From: DATLZU01 sp035573855
Lineage (GTDB): Bacteria; Nitrospirota; Nitrospiria; Nitrospirales; Nitrospiraceae
Direction of reading: 5' to 3'
Assembly (NCBI GenBank): GCA_035573855.1
Contig: DATLZU010000068.1
Coordinates: forward strand, 1-64,000
DNA length: 64,000 bases
Both the position numbers and the translations under genes were made by a program. This document shows, piece after piece, positions 16,246 to 24,873 of the stretch. The notes under the pieces are model-generated. The model was not told the origin of the DNA and made no database searches. It was given only the letters and a program-made list of their open reading frames with translations. Position 1 is the stretch's first letter. The number at the start of each line of letters is the position of its first letter.

Positions 16246-16956
16246 ATGGGAAGCAGATCAAGGGACGATCCGCCTCCTATGATTCCTTGGGGTTGCCTTC
16301 CGCTCATCCTGTTTCTCCTTCTACTCATCCTCCTTCCCTTCGCGTTCGGCCACCTCTTTACAGCCGCGCTTATCAAGCTGAACTTGGAACCGCAGACCGC
16401 CGTATTGTTGGTGCTCGCGATCATTGCGGGCAGCGCGTTCAACATTCCGGTCAAGCGGATCGCCCGGACGGAGACCTTCGTGGTGGACCCGTTCGCCGTG
16501 TTCGGATTCTCCGGATGGTGGCCGAGACTCAGACAGGTTCGGCGGGAGACCGTGATCGCGGTGAATGTCGGCGGCTGCATCGTCCCGGTCGGCTTGGCCG
16601 CCTACGAGACGGCTTACCTGCTGATGGAGGGAGCACAGAGCATCTCCGTCCTGCTCGTGACCACGGCGATGAACACAGCGGTGTGCTATTGGCTGGCAAA
16701 GCCGATGGAAGGGATCGGTATTGCGTTGCCGGGGTTCGTTCCTCCGTTCGTGGCCGCCCTCGGCGCCTTGATGCTCGCCCCGGAGCAGGCGACACCCGTC
16801 GCCTTCGTCGCCGGAGTGCTCGGCCCCTTGATCGGCGCCGATCTACTACACCTGCGCGATGTGGAGCGGATCGCGACGGGCATGGCCAGCATCGGCGGCG
16901 CGGGTACCTTCGACGGCATCGTGCTTTCCGGCATCGTCGCGGCCTATCTGGCCTGA
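16246..16956 (+). CDS. DUF1614 membrane protein
   Basis: About 236 residues with a hydrophobic N-terminal helix (LPLILFLLLLILLPFAFG) and several more membrane segments. The pattern of AGSAFNIPVKR, then GCIVPVGLAAYE and AFVAGVLGPLIGADLLHL, ending GGAGTFDGIVLSGIVAAYLA, fits DUF1614. Function is unknown; the family occurs in archaea and bacteria, and the glycine- and aspartate-rich GADLLHL and FDGI segments are its hallmark. Possible starts are TTG 16240, ATG 16246 and ATG 16279, the last directly before the first helix. It is divergent from the TPL-like gene (about 50 bases between starts), so a shared control region is possible. Confidence 0.8.
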   Translation: MGSRSRDDPPPMIPWGCLPLILFLLLLILLPFAFGHLFTAALIKLNLEPQTAVLLVLAIIAGSAFNIPVKRIARTETFVVDPFAVFGFSGWWPRLRQVRRETVIAVNVGGCIVPVGLAAYETAYLLMEGAQSISVLLVTTAMNTAVCYWLAKPMEGIGIALPGFVPPFVAALGALMLAPEQATPVAFVAGVLGPLIGADLLHLRDVERIATGMASIGGAGTFDGIVLSGIVAAYLA

Positions 16957-17052
16957 AAAGCAGCCGGGGGGCCGTTCATCGTTCACCGTTCCGCATGAAC
17001 CGCAAGGATTCCACGGGGTTTCACCTGGAACGGTTCACGATACCGCCGCGGC

Positions 17053-19113
17053 TCAGCGAGGAAACGCCTCTTTCACGCCGCCGTCGACAGGAAGGATGGC
17101 GCCGGTGGTCTTGGCGGATCGGTCCGAGGCCAAAAACAAGACGGCTTCAGCCACATCCTGTGGCAGGATCTTGACCTTCAAGAGACTACGCGACACGCAA
17201 TAGGCTTCGATGGCCTCCACGGGAATTCCGTACGCCGCCGCACGGGCCCGTCGGAGTTCATCGGACCACAAGCCGGACCCTTCGAACACGGCATCGGGAT
17301 TGACGATGTTGACCCGCACGCCATAGTCCGCGCCTTCAAGGGCCAGGATGCGCGCCAATTGCACCTGCGCCGCCTTCGAAGCCGAGTAAGGACCGAAATG
17401 TTTGCCTGGGGCCAGCGCGTTCTTGCTCGCCACCACGACGATGCTCCCGCCCAGCCCCTGCCGCCTGAAGACCCGCATCGCCTCTCGACACACCAGGAAA
17501 TGACCGGTCGCGTTCACCGCCAGGGTCTCATTCCAGTCCTTCAGCGTGAGCTGATCGACCGGAGCGCTCCGCGCAATCCCGGCGTTGGACACCAGGATGT
17601 CCAGTCCGCCGTAGGCCAGGACCGCCTGGCGGAATCCCTTGACCACTTCGTCTTCGCGGGTGACATCCATTCCGATCGCGACGGTGTTTTCTTCGCCGGA
17701 CTGCGCATTGAGTTCTTCGGACAAGGTCCGCGCGTTGTCCTCGTCCAGATCGCTTAGGATCACCGACGCCCCCTCCCGGACCAACAAGCCTGCAATCGCC
17801 CGTCCGATCCCGCCGGCCGCGCCAGTCACCAGCGCAATCCGCCGGGACAATTGTTTTTCCGGCGGCTGCAGCGTCAGCTTGAAGTTCTCGAGCGGCCAGT
17901 ATTCGAACTCGTAGAGATCCCGGGGCGACAGGGATCGATAGGCATCGATCGCGGAAGCCTCGCAAATCACACGCATCGTATGGGAGTACAGATCGTGTGC
18001 AATACGGGCCGCCCGGCGATCCTTGCCCGTGGTAAACATGCCCACGTCGGGAACCAAAATGACCCGCGGGTGGGGGTCGAGCATGGTGACGCCCGGCGAG
18101 CGGTAGCGCTCAAAGTATCGGACATAGTCGCGGCGGTAGCGGTCGACCGCTCGCCCGACTTCCCGCTCGATCGATTCCCAATCGCATGAGGGGGAAAGCC
18201 GCAAGAACAAGGGCTTGGCCTTGGTATGGAGAAGGTGATCCGGCGTGAACGGCCCGACCTGCGAAAGCAGCCGTGCCCGAGGATCGTTGACGAACTCAAG
18301 CACCGCTCGGCTGTCGTCATAGTGCAGCACAACGCGACGGTTTCGGCTCAACGCGCCCCGGAGAATCGGCGCCAGGAGAACGGCCAGGGAACGCCGCTCG
18401 GCCGGCGTCGACATCACCCGCGGCGAATCCGACTGGCGGTCACGGCCCGCTCGGGCGCGGCGGATAAACCGTTCGGCTCGTGAGACGATCTCAATCGTGC
18501 ACAGATAGGCTTCCTTCGGGGTATTGCCCCAGGTCACCAAGCCGTGCTTGTCGAGGATGACGCCACACACCCCTGGTCTTCGCCGATAGGCTTCCGCGAC
18601 CAGCTTGGCCAGCCGGAATCCCGGCCTGACGTAAGGAATCCATTCCGCGTTGTCGCCGTACACCGTGCGGATCAGGCTCGCACTATCCGAGGTGTCCGTC
18701 AGCGCGCAGATGGAATCGGCATGCGTGTGGTAAACATGCGGCGCAGGGAGAAAGGCATGCAGCAATGTCTCGATGGACGGTTTGGGCGCACGAGGATCCA
18801 AGATGCAGCGATCGAGGTACGCGACCATTTCCTCGTCCGACATCACGTCCCGTCCCATAAGAAGACACAAGTCGTCAAGGCGAAGCGGGGTGAACTGATT
18901 CGGCGTGATCGTCCGCATGTCCGCGCCGCTGCCCTTGATCCACAAGACCCGAATGTCCCGTCCGCAATGGTCCGTCGTGTCGACCTTGGCGGATGAATTA
19001 CCGCCGCCCCAGAGCACCAATTGCGGCTCCTCTCCGATCGTCCGCGTGGCATACACCAGTGCCTCCAGCCCTTCCAGATGCGCGGCCTTGTCGTCACTCC
19101 ATCGGCTTTGCAC
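17053..19113 (-). CDS. bifunctional class II aldolase / short-chain dehydrogenase
   Basis: About 686 residues. The N-terminal part (about 1-230) is a class II aldolase/adducin domain with the zinc-site HTHADS and KHGLVTWG motifs. The C-terminal part (about 425-686) is a short-chain dehydrogenase: VTGAAGGIGRA cofactor loop, SNAGIA, a serine in VVASKNA and catalytic YSASK. This is the architecture of the rhamnulose-1-phosphate aldolase/alcohol dehydrogenase (RhaD-RhaE-like, TIGR02632) family; homologs act on sugar phosphates, and the substrate here is unknown. No other rhamnose genes are nearby. Start GTG 19113 precedes the conserved region; the open frame extends to 19176 without similarity. 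Confidence 0.88.
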   Translation of the reverse strand: MQSRWSDDKAAHLEGLEALVYATRTIGEEPQLVLWGGGNSSAKVDTTDHCGRDIRVLWIKGSGADMRTITPNQFTPLRLDDLCLLMGRDVMSDEEMVAYLDRCILDPRAPKPSIETLLHAFLPAPHVYHTHADSICALTDTSDSASLIRTVYGDNAEWIPYVRPGFRLAKLVAEAYRRRPGVCGVILDKHGLVTWGNTPKEAYLCTIEIVSRAERFIRRARAGRDRQSDSPRVMSTPAERRSLAVLLAPILRGALSRNRRVVLHYDDSRAVLEFVNDPRARLLSQVGPFTPDHLLHTKAKPLFLRLSPSCDWESIEREVGRAVDRYRRDYVRYFERYRSPGVTMLDPHPRVILVPDVGMFTTGKDRRAARIAHDLYSHTMRVICEASAIDAYRSLSPRDLYEFEYWPLENFKLTLQPPEKQLSRRIALVTGAAGGIGRAIAGLLVREGASVILSDLDEDNARTLSEELNAQSGEENTVAIGMDVTREDEVVKGFRQAVLAYGGLDILVSNAGIARSAPVDQLTLKDWNETLAVNATGHFLVCREAMRVFRRQGLGGSIVVVASKNALAPGKHFGPYSASKAAQVQLARILALEGADYGVRVNIVNPDAVFEGSGLWSDELRRARAAAYGIPVEAIEAYCVSRSLLKVKILPQDVAEAVLFLASDRSAKTTGAILPVDGGVKEAFPR

Positions 19114-19632
19114 GGCGTGAGTCTCTGGCGTTTCACATGACCGCTGGGGTCTCTTTTGTGCGGACGGGCACCCCAAGCCGGCTCACCGGCGGCATCCCGC
19201 CTTCGGCGAGCGATCAATAAGACCAATAACAATCTACTCCCGCTGGGCTTCCCTGCAACAGGTGGGAGAATTGCGAAGGTAAGAAGACGAGGCGCGGGAC
19301 GGCACTGCGTGGTCAAACCTGACGAGCGTTGGTCTCGCAAGTCTCCGCCCGACGAGGCGACATACACCGGACCTGGTGAGGAACTTGAATATTCCCTGTA
19401 TTCCATGACCCCATATACAGGGACGGCAGGAACATGAGACACCAGTATGTAGTGGCTTGTACAAAATTCTCAGGCGGAGTATGGGTATCAGTGATTCGCC
19501 TGTTTTCCAGAACCAATTCACAAGAACTGAACCGAAGATTCACTTCCTCATTCCCGCAGGTCGGGCCGGTTTCAACTAAGCTGAACCGAAGGCTCCAGAG
19601 AAGACCATAGGTCTCAGAAAGGCAGGTGTGGA
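19114..19632. other. intergenic region with a short inverted repeat
   Basis: About 520 bases without a convincing gene, more AT-rich than its surroundings. TCCCTGTAT at 19393-19401 and ATACAGGGA at 19414-19422 form a perfect 9-bp inverted repeat with a 12-base spacer. It could be an operator or a hairpin in a leader of the small zinc-ribbon gene at 19633. No U-run follows, so it is not an obvious terminator. Confidence 0.5.
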
Positions 19633-19872
19633 ATGCTACGCATCCATGTCCTTACCTACGACACGTCCCTCTTCATCATGTGCGCGGCATGCGGGCAACG
19701 AACCCAAAATCGATACCGGGGAGGCTTTACATTGACGATCTCCTGCCCCCGTTGCCAGGAGAAGGCCGAATGGAAACTCGAAGAGGTCTACTGGAGCGGA
19801 CTCCCGAAGCAAGCTGAACAGGACATCGTCGCAACAAACGACTACGCTAACCTGGCAAACACCCGCAGGTAG
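19633..19872 (+). CDS. small zinc-ribbon-like protein
   Basis: A 79-residue protein with CAAC at 17-20 and CPRC at 38-41, the two knuckles of a small zinc ribbon, and a hydrophilic tail. Start ATG 19633 has a purine-rich sequence (AGGCAGGTGTGG) upstream. I do not recognise a family. A second small Cys-pair gene follows 55 bases downstream in the same direction. Such proteins may regulate or bind nucleic acid, but nothing in the sequence proves that. Confidence 0.6.
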   Translation: MLRIHVLTYDTSLFIMCAACGQRTQNRYRGGFTLTISCPRCQEKAEWKLEEVYWSGLPKQAEQDIVATNDYANLANTRR

Positions 19873-19927
19873 TGCCGTCACCTCAAACGAACGAAGCGCC
19901 GCGTTGCGGTGCAGGCAGGAGGAACTT

Positions 19928-20122
19928 ATGAATCAGACCAAGCAGGCCGGGAATGACGCTTTGCTGAAAGCGCGGAAGGTCCCGCGTCAGTGCAGCCACA
20001 CTCGTCTGGTTGACGAGTACCGAACACCGGATGGGCATGAGACCGGAAAGTTGATTTGTAAGGAGTGTGGAGCGATTTTTGAGCCGCGATCATCGGAGAG
20101 AGAAAAAGGTCAGGCAGTTTGA
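19928..20122 (+). CDS. small zinc-ribbon-like protein
   Basis: A 64-residue hydrophilic protein with CSH near 23-25 and CKEC at 45-48, plausibly a zinc-binding knuckle; the segment TGKLICKECGAIFEPR resembles generic zinc-ribbon ends. ATG 19928 is chosen because AGGAGG stands 6 bases upstream; an upstream ATG at 19904 has no such site. It follows the other small zinc-ribbon gene closely and may be co-transcribed. No function can be assigned. Confidence 0.65.
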   Translation: MNQTKQAGNDALLKARKVPRQCSHTRLVDEYRTPDGHETGKLICKECGAIFEPRSSEREKGQAV

Positions 20123-20230
20123 AGAGATAACGGATACCCTGGCCTCCCTCGTCGTGTTCGGGCATGAAGGCTCCCCGCTGCCAGAATGGCGCGGTCGCGA
20201 GCGGAATGCTGCGCAAGAACGTGTAGACTG

Positions 20231-21220
20231 TCAGCCTACCATGATCGTGCCGACGCCGTTCTGAAACTCGACCACGGTGCCGAACACGGCGCACTTGGCC
20301 CGCATGCGGCCGCTCACAAGTTCCGCTTCATTTCCCCGCGCGAGCCGAACGCCGAAATCCTCGATCCGAACCGGGTGCAGCCGAATGCGTGTAGCCCGGC
20401 TCCGTTCTACCTCGACCGAGAACAGAAACGACAGGTCGTTGCGTTCCTCGGGATCCACCGCGTAGTCATCGATGAAATCTCCGGCCGAATAGAGAATCAC
20501 CCGGCCATGGAAGAGCTCGATCCCTTGCGGCGTGTGGTTGGAATGGCCCCAGTAGAAGTCTGCGCCGAGCGAGACGACCTCCTGCGCCAGAGCGCGCATC
20601 GCGGCGGACGGCGCACCCCAGTTCGGCCCGACGTGGGCGCTGACGATCACAAAGTCGGCCTGTTCGCGGGCCCGCGCGAGTACGTCGGTAAGACGGGACC
20701 GATGAGGTTCGAGCAGACCGCGCCGATCGTAGGCGATGACATGGACGCCGGGGTTCTCCGGACCAGCCTCCCAGTCCGGTTCATTGTCGGTCACTGCAAC
20801 CACGGCCAACCGGCCTTGCGGCGAGTGAAGCCATGCCGGGGCCGACGCCTCGTTCAGGTTCAAACCAGCCCCGCACCGAGCGATCCCAGCCCGGTCTAAC
20901 AACGCCAGGCAGTCCAGCAGCGCATCAGTGCCATAGTCCAGAACATGGTTGTTCGCCAGGGTGACGCAGTCGATCTTGGCGGCTTGGAGGAACTCAATCG
21001 CACGAGGGTGAGCACGAAAGTGGAATGCCTTCGTAAAGGGATGCCAGGGCCGGCCCCGGGCGCTGATGACGCACTCGAGATTGATGAGTCGGTAGTCCGC
21101 CGCCCACATCACGGGCAAGACGTCGCCCCAGATGGCCACCGGTGAGCGGACCGGATTACGGATGACTGATTCATCCACCAGCCTACCCAGCATGACGTCT
21201 CCGGCTAGCGCAATCCGCAT
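20231..21220 (-). CDS. CapA-family (poly-gamma-glutamate synthesis type) metallophosphatase-like protein
   Basis: A 329-residue protein with the CapA/PGA_cap metallophosphoesterase-like fold: GDVMLGR at 7-13, NLEC near 48, ANNHVLDYG near 88-96, SAHVGPNWG near 194-202, and the terminal GHSNHTPQGIE near 224-234. The Asp, Asn and His residues are those expected at the metal site. CapA proteins take part in poly-gamma-glutamate capsule formation or related cell-surface work, but no capB/capC is nearby, so the role is open. No signal peptide is visible. It lies 13 bases downstream of the phosphate-binding-type gene and probably shares its transcript. Confidence 0.88.
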   Translation of the reverse strand: MRIALAGDVMLGRLVDESVIRNPVRSPVAIWGDVLPVMWAADYRLINLECVISARGRPWHPFTKAFHFRAHPRAIEFLQAAKIDCVTLANNHVLDYGTDALLDCLALLDRAGIARCGAGLNLNEASAPAWLHSPQGRLAVVAVTDNEPDWEAGPENPGVHVIAYDRRGLLEPHRSRLTDVLARAREQADFVIVSAHVGPNWGAPSAAMRALAQEVVSLGADFYWGHSNHTPQGIELFHGRVILYSAGDFIDDYAVDPEERNDLSFLFSVEVERSRATRIRLHPVRIEDFGVRLARGNEAELVSGRMRAKCAVFGTVVEFQNGVGTIMVG

Positions 21221-21233
21221 GCTGGCTCGTTCC

Positions 21234-22103
21234 TCAACCGGGGCTGGAGGATTGGACGTGCTGAGGCACAGGAGGCGTATAGGGCACGAACATCTTCTTC
21301 ACGATCTTCTGGCCTTCCGGTGAACGCGCAAAGGCCACAAACGCCTCCGTCAACGGGTCGGGGTGTTCGGCGGTCAGGAACAAAACCGGACGGCGGATAG
21401 GATAACGCCCGTCCTTCACGGTCGGTTCGCCAGGCTCCACCTTGTCGACGGGCAGGATTCGGATTGGCACTCCATCTTCCATCGCCTTCAGCGCTTCGCC
21501 CAATGACACGTAGGTGACGGCATTGTCCCGGCCTGACACGGTGCTCAGCGCTTTCTGATCCGACCGCGCGAGCGAGCCGGAGGCTATGTAACCATCCTGG
21601 ATTCCCAATGACGACTCAAGCCCACGCCGCACATTGCGGTCCGGCGGGCGATGGATAACGTCGACGTTTTTATCCGCCCCCTCCAATTCGGACCAACGCC
21701 TGATTTTCCCGGTGAACAGATCCCGGATTTGGTCTTTTGTCAGTTCCTTGACCGGATTGGAGAAATTCACCACCACGGCGATCCCATCCCACGCAATCGG
21801 GGTCGCTTTCAGGCCAGACTCTTCGTAATCCGTCACGGCAATCTGTGCGTCTCCCGATCTGACCATCTCCGCCGCCCTAAGATTCCTGTCCCATTCGAAT
21901 TCGATCGCGGTACCGGGATGAGTCTTCTCAAAGGCCCGGCCCAGTTCTTCGACCATCGGCAGCTCTGGACCATAGCCGGCCACCAGAATCCGGCCAGTGA
22001 GACCGGCGCCTGCCCAGTTTGTCCCCACCCACAGCAATATTCCGGCGACCGAAACAGTCCATCCTATTTGCTGGATCATCGTCACGCTGTTCCATATTTT
22101 CAT
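21234..22103 (-). CDS. phosphate-type ABC transporter substrate-binding protein
   Basis: About 289 residues, a PstS-like binding protein (PBP-like domain). After an N-terminal hydrophobic segment (WTVSVAGILLWVGTNWAGA, signal or anchor) come GRILVAGYGPELPMVEELG, IAVTDYEESGLKA, IAWDGIAVVVNFSNPVKELT, DLFTGKIRRWSEL and FARSPEGQKIV, the order expected in the family. It lacks a clear lipobox. ATG 22103 is chosen because GAAGGGAG lies about 11 bases upstream; the frame is open to 22403 but that region does not look like a protein. No Pst permease genes are nearby. Close coupling to the CapA-like gene suggests a joint cell-surface role (inference). Confidence 0.85.
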   Translation of the reverse strand: MKIWNSVTMIQQIGWTVSVAGILLWVGTNWAGAGLTGRILVAGYGPELPMVEELGRAFEKTHPGTAIEFEWDRNLRAAEMVRSGDAQIAVTDYEESGLKATPIAWDGIAVVVNFSNPVKELTKDQIRDLFTGKIRRWSELEGADKNVDVIHRPPDRNVRRGLESSLGIQDGYIASGSLARSDQKALSTVSGRDNAVTYVSLGEALKAMEDGVPIRILPVDKVEPGEPTVKDGRYPIRRPVLFLTAEHPDPLTEAFVAFARSPEGQKIVKKMFVPYTPPVPQHVQSSSPG

Positions 22104-22468
22104 CGTGATACCAACTCCCTTCATCAACTCAACGCAGTCGCTAGCGCATGGGTTCCATACACTTCCCGCCATAGCTCTTACAAAATAAGAGCCGATGAAT
22201 AGCCTTAAAGATTCGCCGTTGCCGGTCGGAATCCCGCCTTCGCTTGCACCGTCTGCATCCGTCAGTTCGGAATCGGATCGCCACGAAAGCGGAGGGGTAT
22301 ACGGCTCATGCTTGGCCGGTCCGCACGCATTCAGCCGGCCGCCACCGAATCGCCGCGCCCAAGTGGGGGGACGACGATCAACGAAGTTATCCGCGTTCTT
22401 CAAGACAAGATAAGCGCTTGCAAGCAGCCCATCAATAGGCTCTCCGATGCGGCTGCTGGAAGAGGCGC
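22104..22468. other. intergenic region, no gene seen
   Basis: About 365 bases between the substrate-binding protein gene and a small minus-strand gene. It should hold the promoter of the former. A run of the binding-protein frame continues through it but shows no family similarity. No hairpin of note. Confidence 0.4.
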
Positions 22469-22708
22469 TCAGGTTTTGGCGGGAAACTGCCGCAACCCTA
22501 TCCGTGCGGCCAATTCGTGGAGCTTCTCATGCACCGACTCATTGTTATACGTCTGGATATCGGCCAAGGCCGCACAGAAATCGCTCAGGGCTTCCAGCCA
22601 CGCTTTCTGGTTCTCGGCGGTCAATGGAAGCTCGCGGACCGCCGCGATCCGCAGCGAGGCGTCCTTGAGTCTAGCCGCCGCTTCTTCGAGATGTTTGGGC
22701 ACCGCCAT
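22469..22708 (-). CDS. small helical protein of unknown function
   Basis: A 79-residue protein predicted to be mostly alpha-helical (LEEAAARLKDASLRIAAV, AWLEALSDFCAALADIQTY). Start ATG 22708 has GGGAGGA about 9 bases upstream, which supports a real gene. I recognise no family and no metal site. It lies downstream of the small cytochrome c on the same strand (57-base gap). Confidence 0.6.
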   Translation of the reverse strand: MAVPKHLEEAAARLKDASLRIAAVRELPLTAENQKAWLEALSDFCAALADIQTYNNESVHEKLHELAARIGLRQFPAKT

Positions 22709-22765
22709 ACCGCATGTCCTCCCGGTCCCGTTACGATGCGCATCTCCGCGTCTGCTACTCTACTT

Positions 22766-23152
22766 CTATCGGACGCCCGCACCCAATCGCCTAACATAGG
22801 ATAAGACTTCCCGTAATTCTTGCTCGCTGAGCTGGCCTCTCCATGCGTGCATGGGGCTCGTGACTACACCAAATTCGATACTGGTCAGCAATTGCTCATC
22901 GGACTTGGCTTGCAGCGTCGCGCTTTGCAAGTTGGCCGGCGGCACCCGGAGGTCGCCGGATCTGGGACCGTCTCCCAATCCGGTGCGGCCGTGACAACGC
23001 TGGCAATGAGTCTCGTATAAGACCTTGCCGGTTGGCGCGTCGCCGCGGAAAGCGCCCCCTTGCGTCATGAGCGGCACAGCGAAGGCGATGACTGCGGCAG
23101 AGACCGCCGCCGTGAACACCGCAATCAATCCGTTCGAACGTCTCCGCCGCAT
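22766..23152 (-). CDS. small c-type cytochrome (mono-heme)
   Basis: A 128-residue protein with an N-terminal export helix (about 8-30) and one heme c site CQRCH (Cys50, Cys53, His54), followed by GRTGLGDGPRS and a C-terminal SEQELREVLSYVRRL helix typical of class I cytochromes. The likely axial Met is in SPMHAWRG near residue 101. It would be a periplasmic or membrane-anchored electron carrier. It resembles the cytochrome at 56790-57140, which sits in the cation-efflux operon. A strong GCAGGAGG site precedes ATG 23152. Confidence 0.88.
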   Translation of the reverse strand: MRRRRSNGLIAVFTAAVSAAVIAFAVPLMTQGGAFRGDAPTGKVLYETHCQRCHGRTGLGDGPRSGDLRVPPANLQSATLQAKSDEQLLTSIEFGVVTSPMHAWRGQLSEQELREVLSYVRRLGAGVR

Positions 23153-23189
23153 GGACGACCTCCTGCGTTCGTTCTTTCACTCGGCATTC

Positions 23190-23780
23190 TTACGAGACCC
23201 GGATGAATGGGAACCGTGAACGCAGCGCCCGCGTGAGCGCGCCGATTCCGCACTCGTTCCCGATCGTTTCCACGGCAAGGATCACATCCGGATCGTGGAA
23301 GCTCACGACGGGGTATTCGCCGCCAGCCTTCAACGACTCGACGAGCGTTCGATCCAGCTCCTGTTCCAGTTCCCGGCTGTGGATCGCGCCGGCATACCCT
23401 CGGCGTTCCACCCGCACGTAAAAGGTCCCGCTGCCGATCAGACCGGCATACTTCGCCATCGCCTGCTTGAGCTTCATGGTGAGGTCGTCCACGGTGAACG
23501 TGAAGAACTGGTCGATGGGGACCATTCTCGCCAGCGGCTGCAGAAAACCCGGCTCATGCTCTTCGCAACGCCGGAGCTGCTCGAAAAAAGCCTGCTGGTC
23601 CTCGACGCGCCCGACCAATACACCGCGAAACCGGGTCCACCGGAAATCGCCGAATCGGCGAAGTCGTCTCGCCAAATGACGCTGCTCCTTATCCTTGGCT
23701 GTGGCGAGCACGTTCCAAGGCAGGTCGGCCTCCAACACCGAAGCCGCGGGCAAGGGCGATGCTGCCTGTTGAAATATCAT
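23190..23780 (-). CDS. THUMP-domain-like protein
   Basis: A 196-residue protein. The C-terminal half resembles the THUMP RNA-binding domain: TFYVRVERRGYAGAIHSREL, then VSFHDPDVILAVETIGNECGIGAL, the order seen in Tan1-like and thiouridine-synthase-like proteins. The N-terminal half (about 15-90) is a predicted alpha/beta region that could be the ferredoxin-like part before THUMP. No catalytic domain is attached, so a stand-alone RNA-binding or adaptor role, possibly in tRNA modification, is likely (inference from family). It follows the LigD-type phosphoesterase gene by 27 bases on the same strand. Confidence 0.7.
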   Translation of the reverse strand: MIFQQAASPLPAASVLEADLPWNVLATAKDKEQRHLARRLRRFGDFRWTRFRGVLVGRVEDQQAFFEQLRRCEEHEPGFLQPLARMVPIDQFFTFTVDDLTMKLKQAMAKYAGLIGSGTFYVRVERRGYAGAIHSRELEQELDRTLVESLKAGGEYPVVSFHDPDVILAVETIGNECGIGALTRALRSRFPFIRVS

Positions 23781-23807
23781 GAAGATCTTCCCGAACCGCC
23801 GCGCTGA

Positions 23808-24338
23808 TCATCCGCAGCGATACATCTTCAGCGAACCGGCGGCCACCTGACGCTCCAGATCCTCGATCGAGCGGCCCGACAGCACCGAGGTCGTCCACTC
23901 CTCGGTCGCCTGAAAACCGGGCCGAGCTTCTTCGTCCCGCTGCTTGATGAGCAGCCACTGCCGCGGACGCCCTTTCATCCTGACAAGCGAAAACCGGCCG
24001 CGCAACCTGTGTCCGTGCAAGCGGATATCCAGTGCTCCCGCTTCCCACATGGCCTCGGCCGACGGCGTCGCTTTCCCCTGACCTACCGGCTCGAACCAGC
24101 CAGTGTCCCACACCAGCACCGGCCCGGCGCCATAGCTTCCTTCTTCGATGACTCCCTCGAAGTCAGCATACGCCGGGTCATGATCTTCGACTTCCACCGC
24201 CAGCCGCTTGACCGCCGGATCAAGCGACGGTCCCTTCGGAATCGCCCAGGATTTCAGCGCGCCGCCGATCTCGAGGCGAAAATCGTAATGCAGACGCGAT
24301 GCGCGATGCTTTTGCACGTTGAAGATCGGCCGCTTCAT
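23808..24338 (-). CDS. stand-alone LigD-type 3'-phosphoesterase domain protein
   Basis: About 176 residues that match the DNA polymerase/ligase N-terminal phosphoesterase domain (LigD_N): FNVQKHRASRLHYDFRLE near the start, SWAIPKGPSLDP, VEDHDPAYADFEG and GSYGAGPVLVWD. The His and Asp residues expected at the metal site (KH, LHYDFRLE, DHD) are present. In LigD this domain trims 3'-ends during non-homologous end joining; here it has no ligase or polymerase domain and no Ku gene nearby, as also seen in many archaeal and bacterial stand-alone copies. Start ATG 24338 is chosen; an upstream ATG at 24359 is possible. Confidence 0.88.
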   Translation of the reverse strand: MKRPIFNVQKHRASRLHYDFRLEIGGALKSWAIPKGPSLDPAVKRLAVEVEDHDPAYADFEGVIEEGSYGAGPVLVWDTGWFEPVGQGKATPSAEAMWEAGALDIRLHGHRLRGRFSLVRMKGRPRQWLLIKQRDEEARPGFQATEEWTTSVLSGRSIEDLERQVAAGSLKMYRCG

Positions 24339-24371
24339 CGCCCAACACTCACGGCCCATTGCTTACCATTT

Positions 24372-24860
24372 TTACAACTTGTACCCGAATTGCCGCAGTA
24401 GGGCTTTCCGAGCGGCGACATCAGCCTCTTGTTCGATTCCTTTGGGTTTCAGGCCGTCCACCACGCCGAGAATCCCTCGCCCCTGGTCGGTCTCGGCAAG
24501 GACGACCTCGATTGGATTGGCGGTGGCGCAGTAAATGTGACACACCTCGGGGACTTGGCGGACGACCGGGAGCACGTTAATGGGATAGCAGTTCCCCAGG
24601 AGGATGAGGAAACTGTGTCCCGCTCCAATCGCCTGAGCATTGACCCGCGCCAGCTCGATCAACTCCTGGTCCGTTCCACTCCATCGGATGAGGCAGGATC
24701 CCGAGGATTCGCAGAAGCCCAAGCCGAACGCGATGTTCGGCACGGCGGTGACGAGCGCTTCGTGCAGGTCTTCGACGGTCTTGATGAAATGGGCCTGGCC
24801 CAGAATCAGATTGACAGCCTCCGGTTTTCGAACGGCGACCGTGACGACATTCAGTGCCAT
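24372..24860 (-). CDS. adenosine-specific kinase (PF04008 family)
   Basis: A 162-residue protein that fits the adenosine-specific kinase family (PF04008) in length and motifs: VNLILGQAHFIKTVEDLHEAL, FGLGFCESSGSCLIRWSGTD, HSFLILLGNCYPINVLP and VCHIYCATANPIEV, ending in GILGVVDGLKPKG. Family members bind adenosine or AMP, but the physiological reaction is little studied. A strong GAGGAGG site precedes ATG 24860. The stress protein gene ends 14 bases upstream, so the pair is probably one transcript, together with the phosphoesterase and THUMP genes downstream. Confidence 0.88.
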   Translation of the reverse strand: MALNVVTVAVRKPEAVNLILGQAHFIKTVEDLHEALVTAVPNIAFGLGFCESSGSCLIRWSGTDQELIELARVNAQAIGAGHSFLILLGNCYPINVLPVVRQVPEVCHIYCATANPIEVVLAETDQGRGILGVVDGLKPKGIEQEADVAARKALLRQFGYKL

Positions 24861-24873
24861 GGCAACCGCCTCC

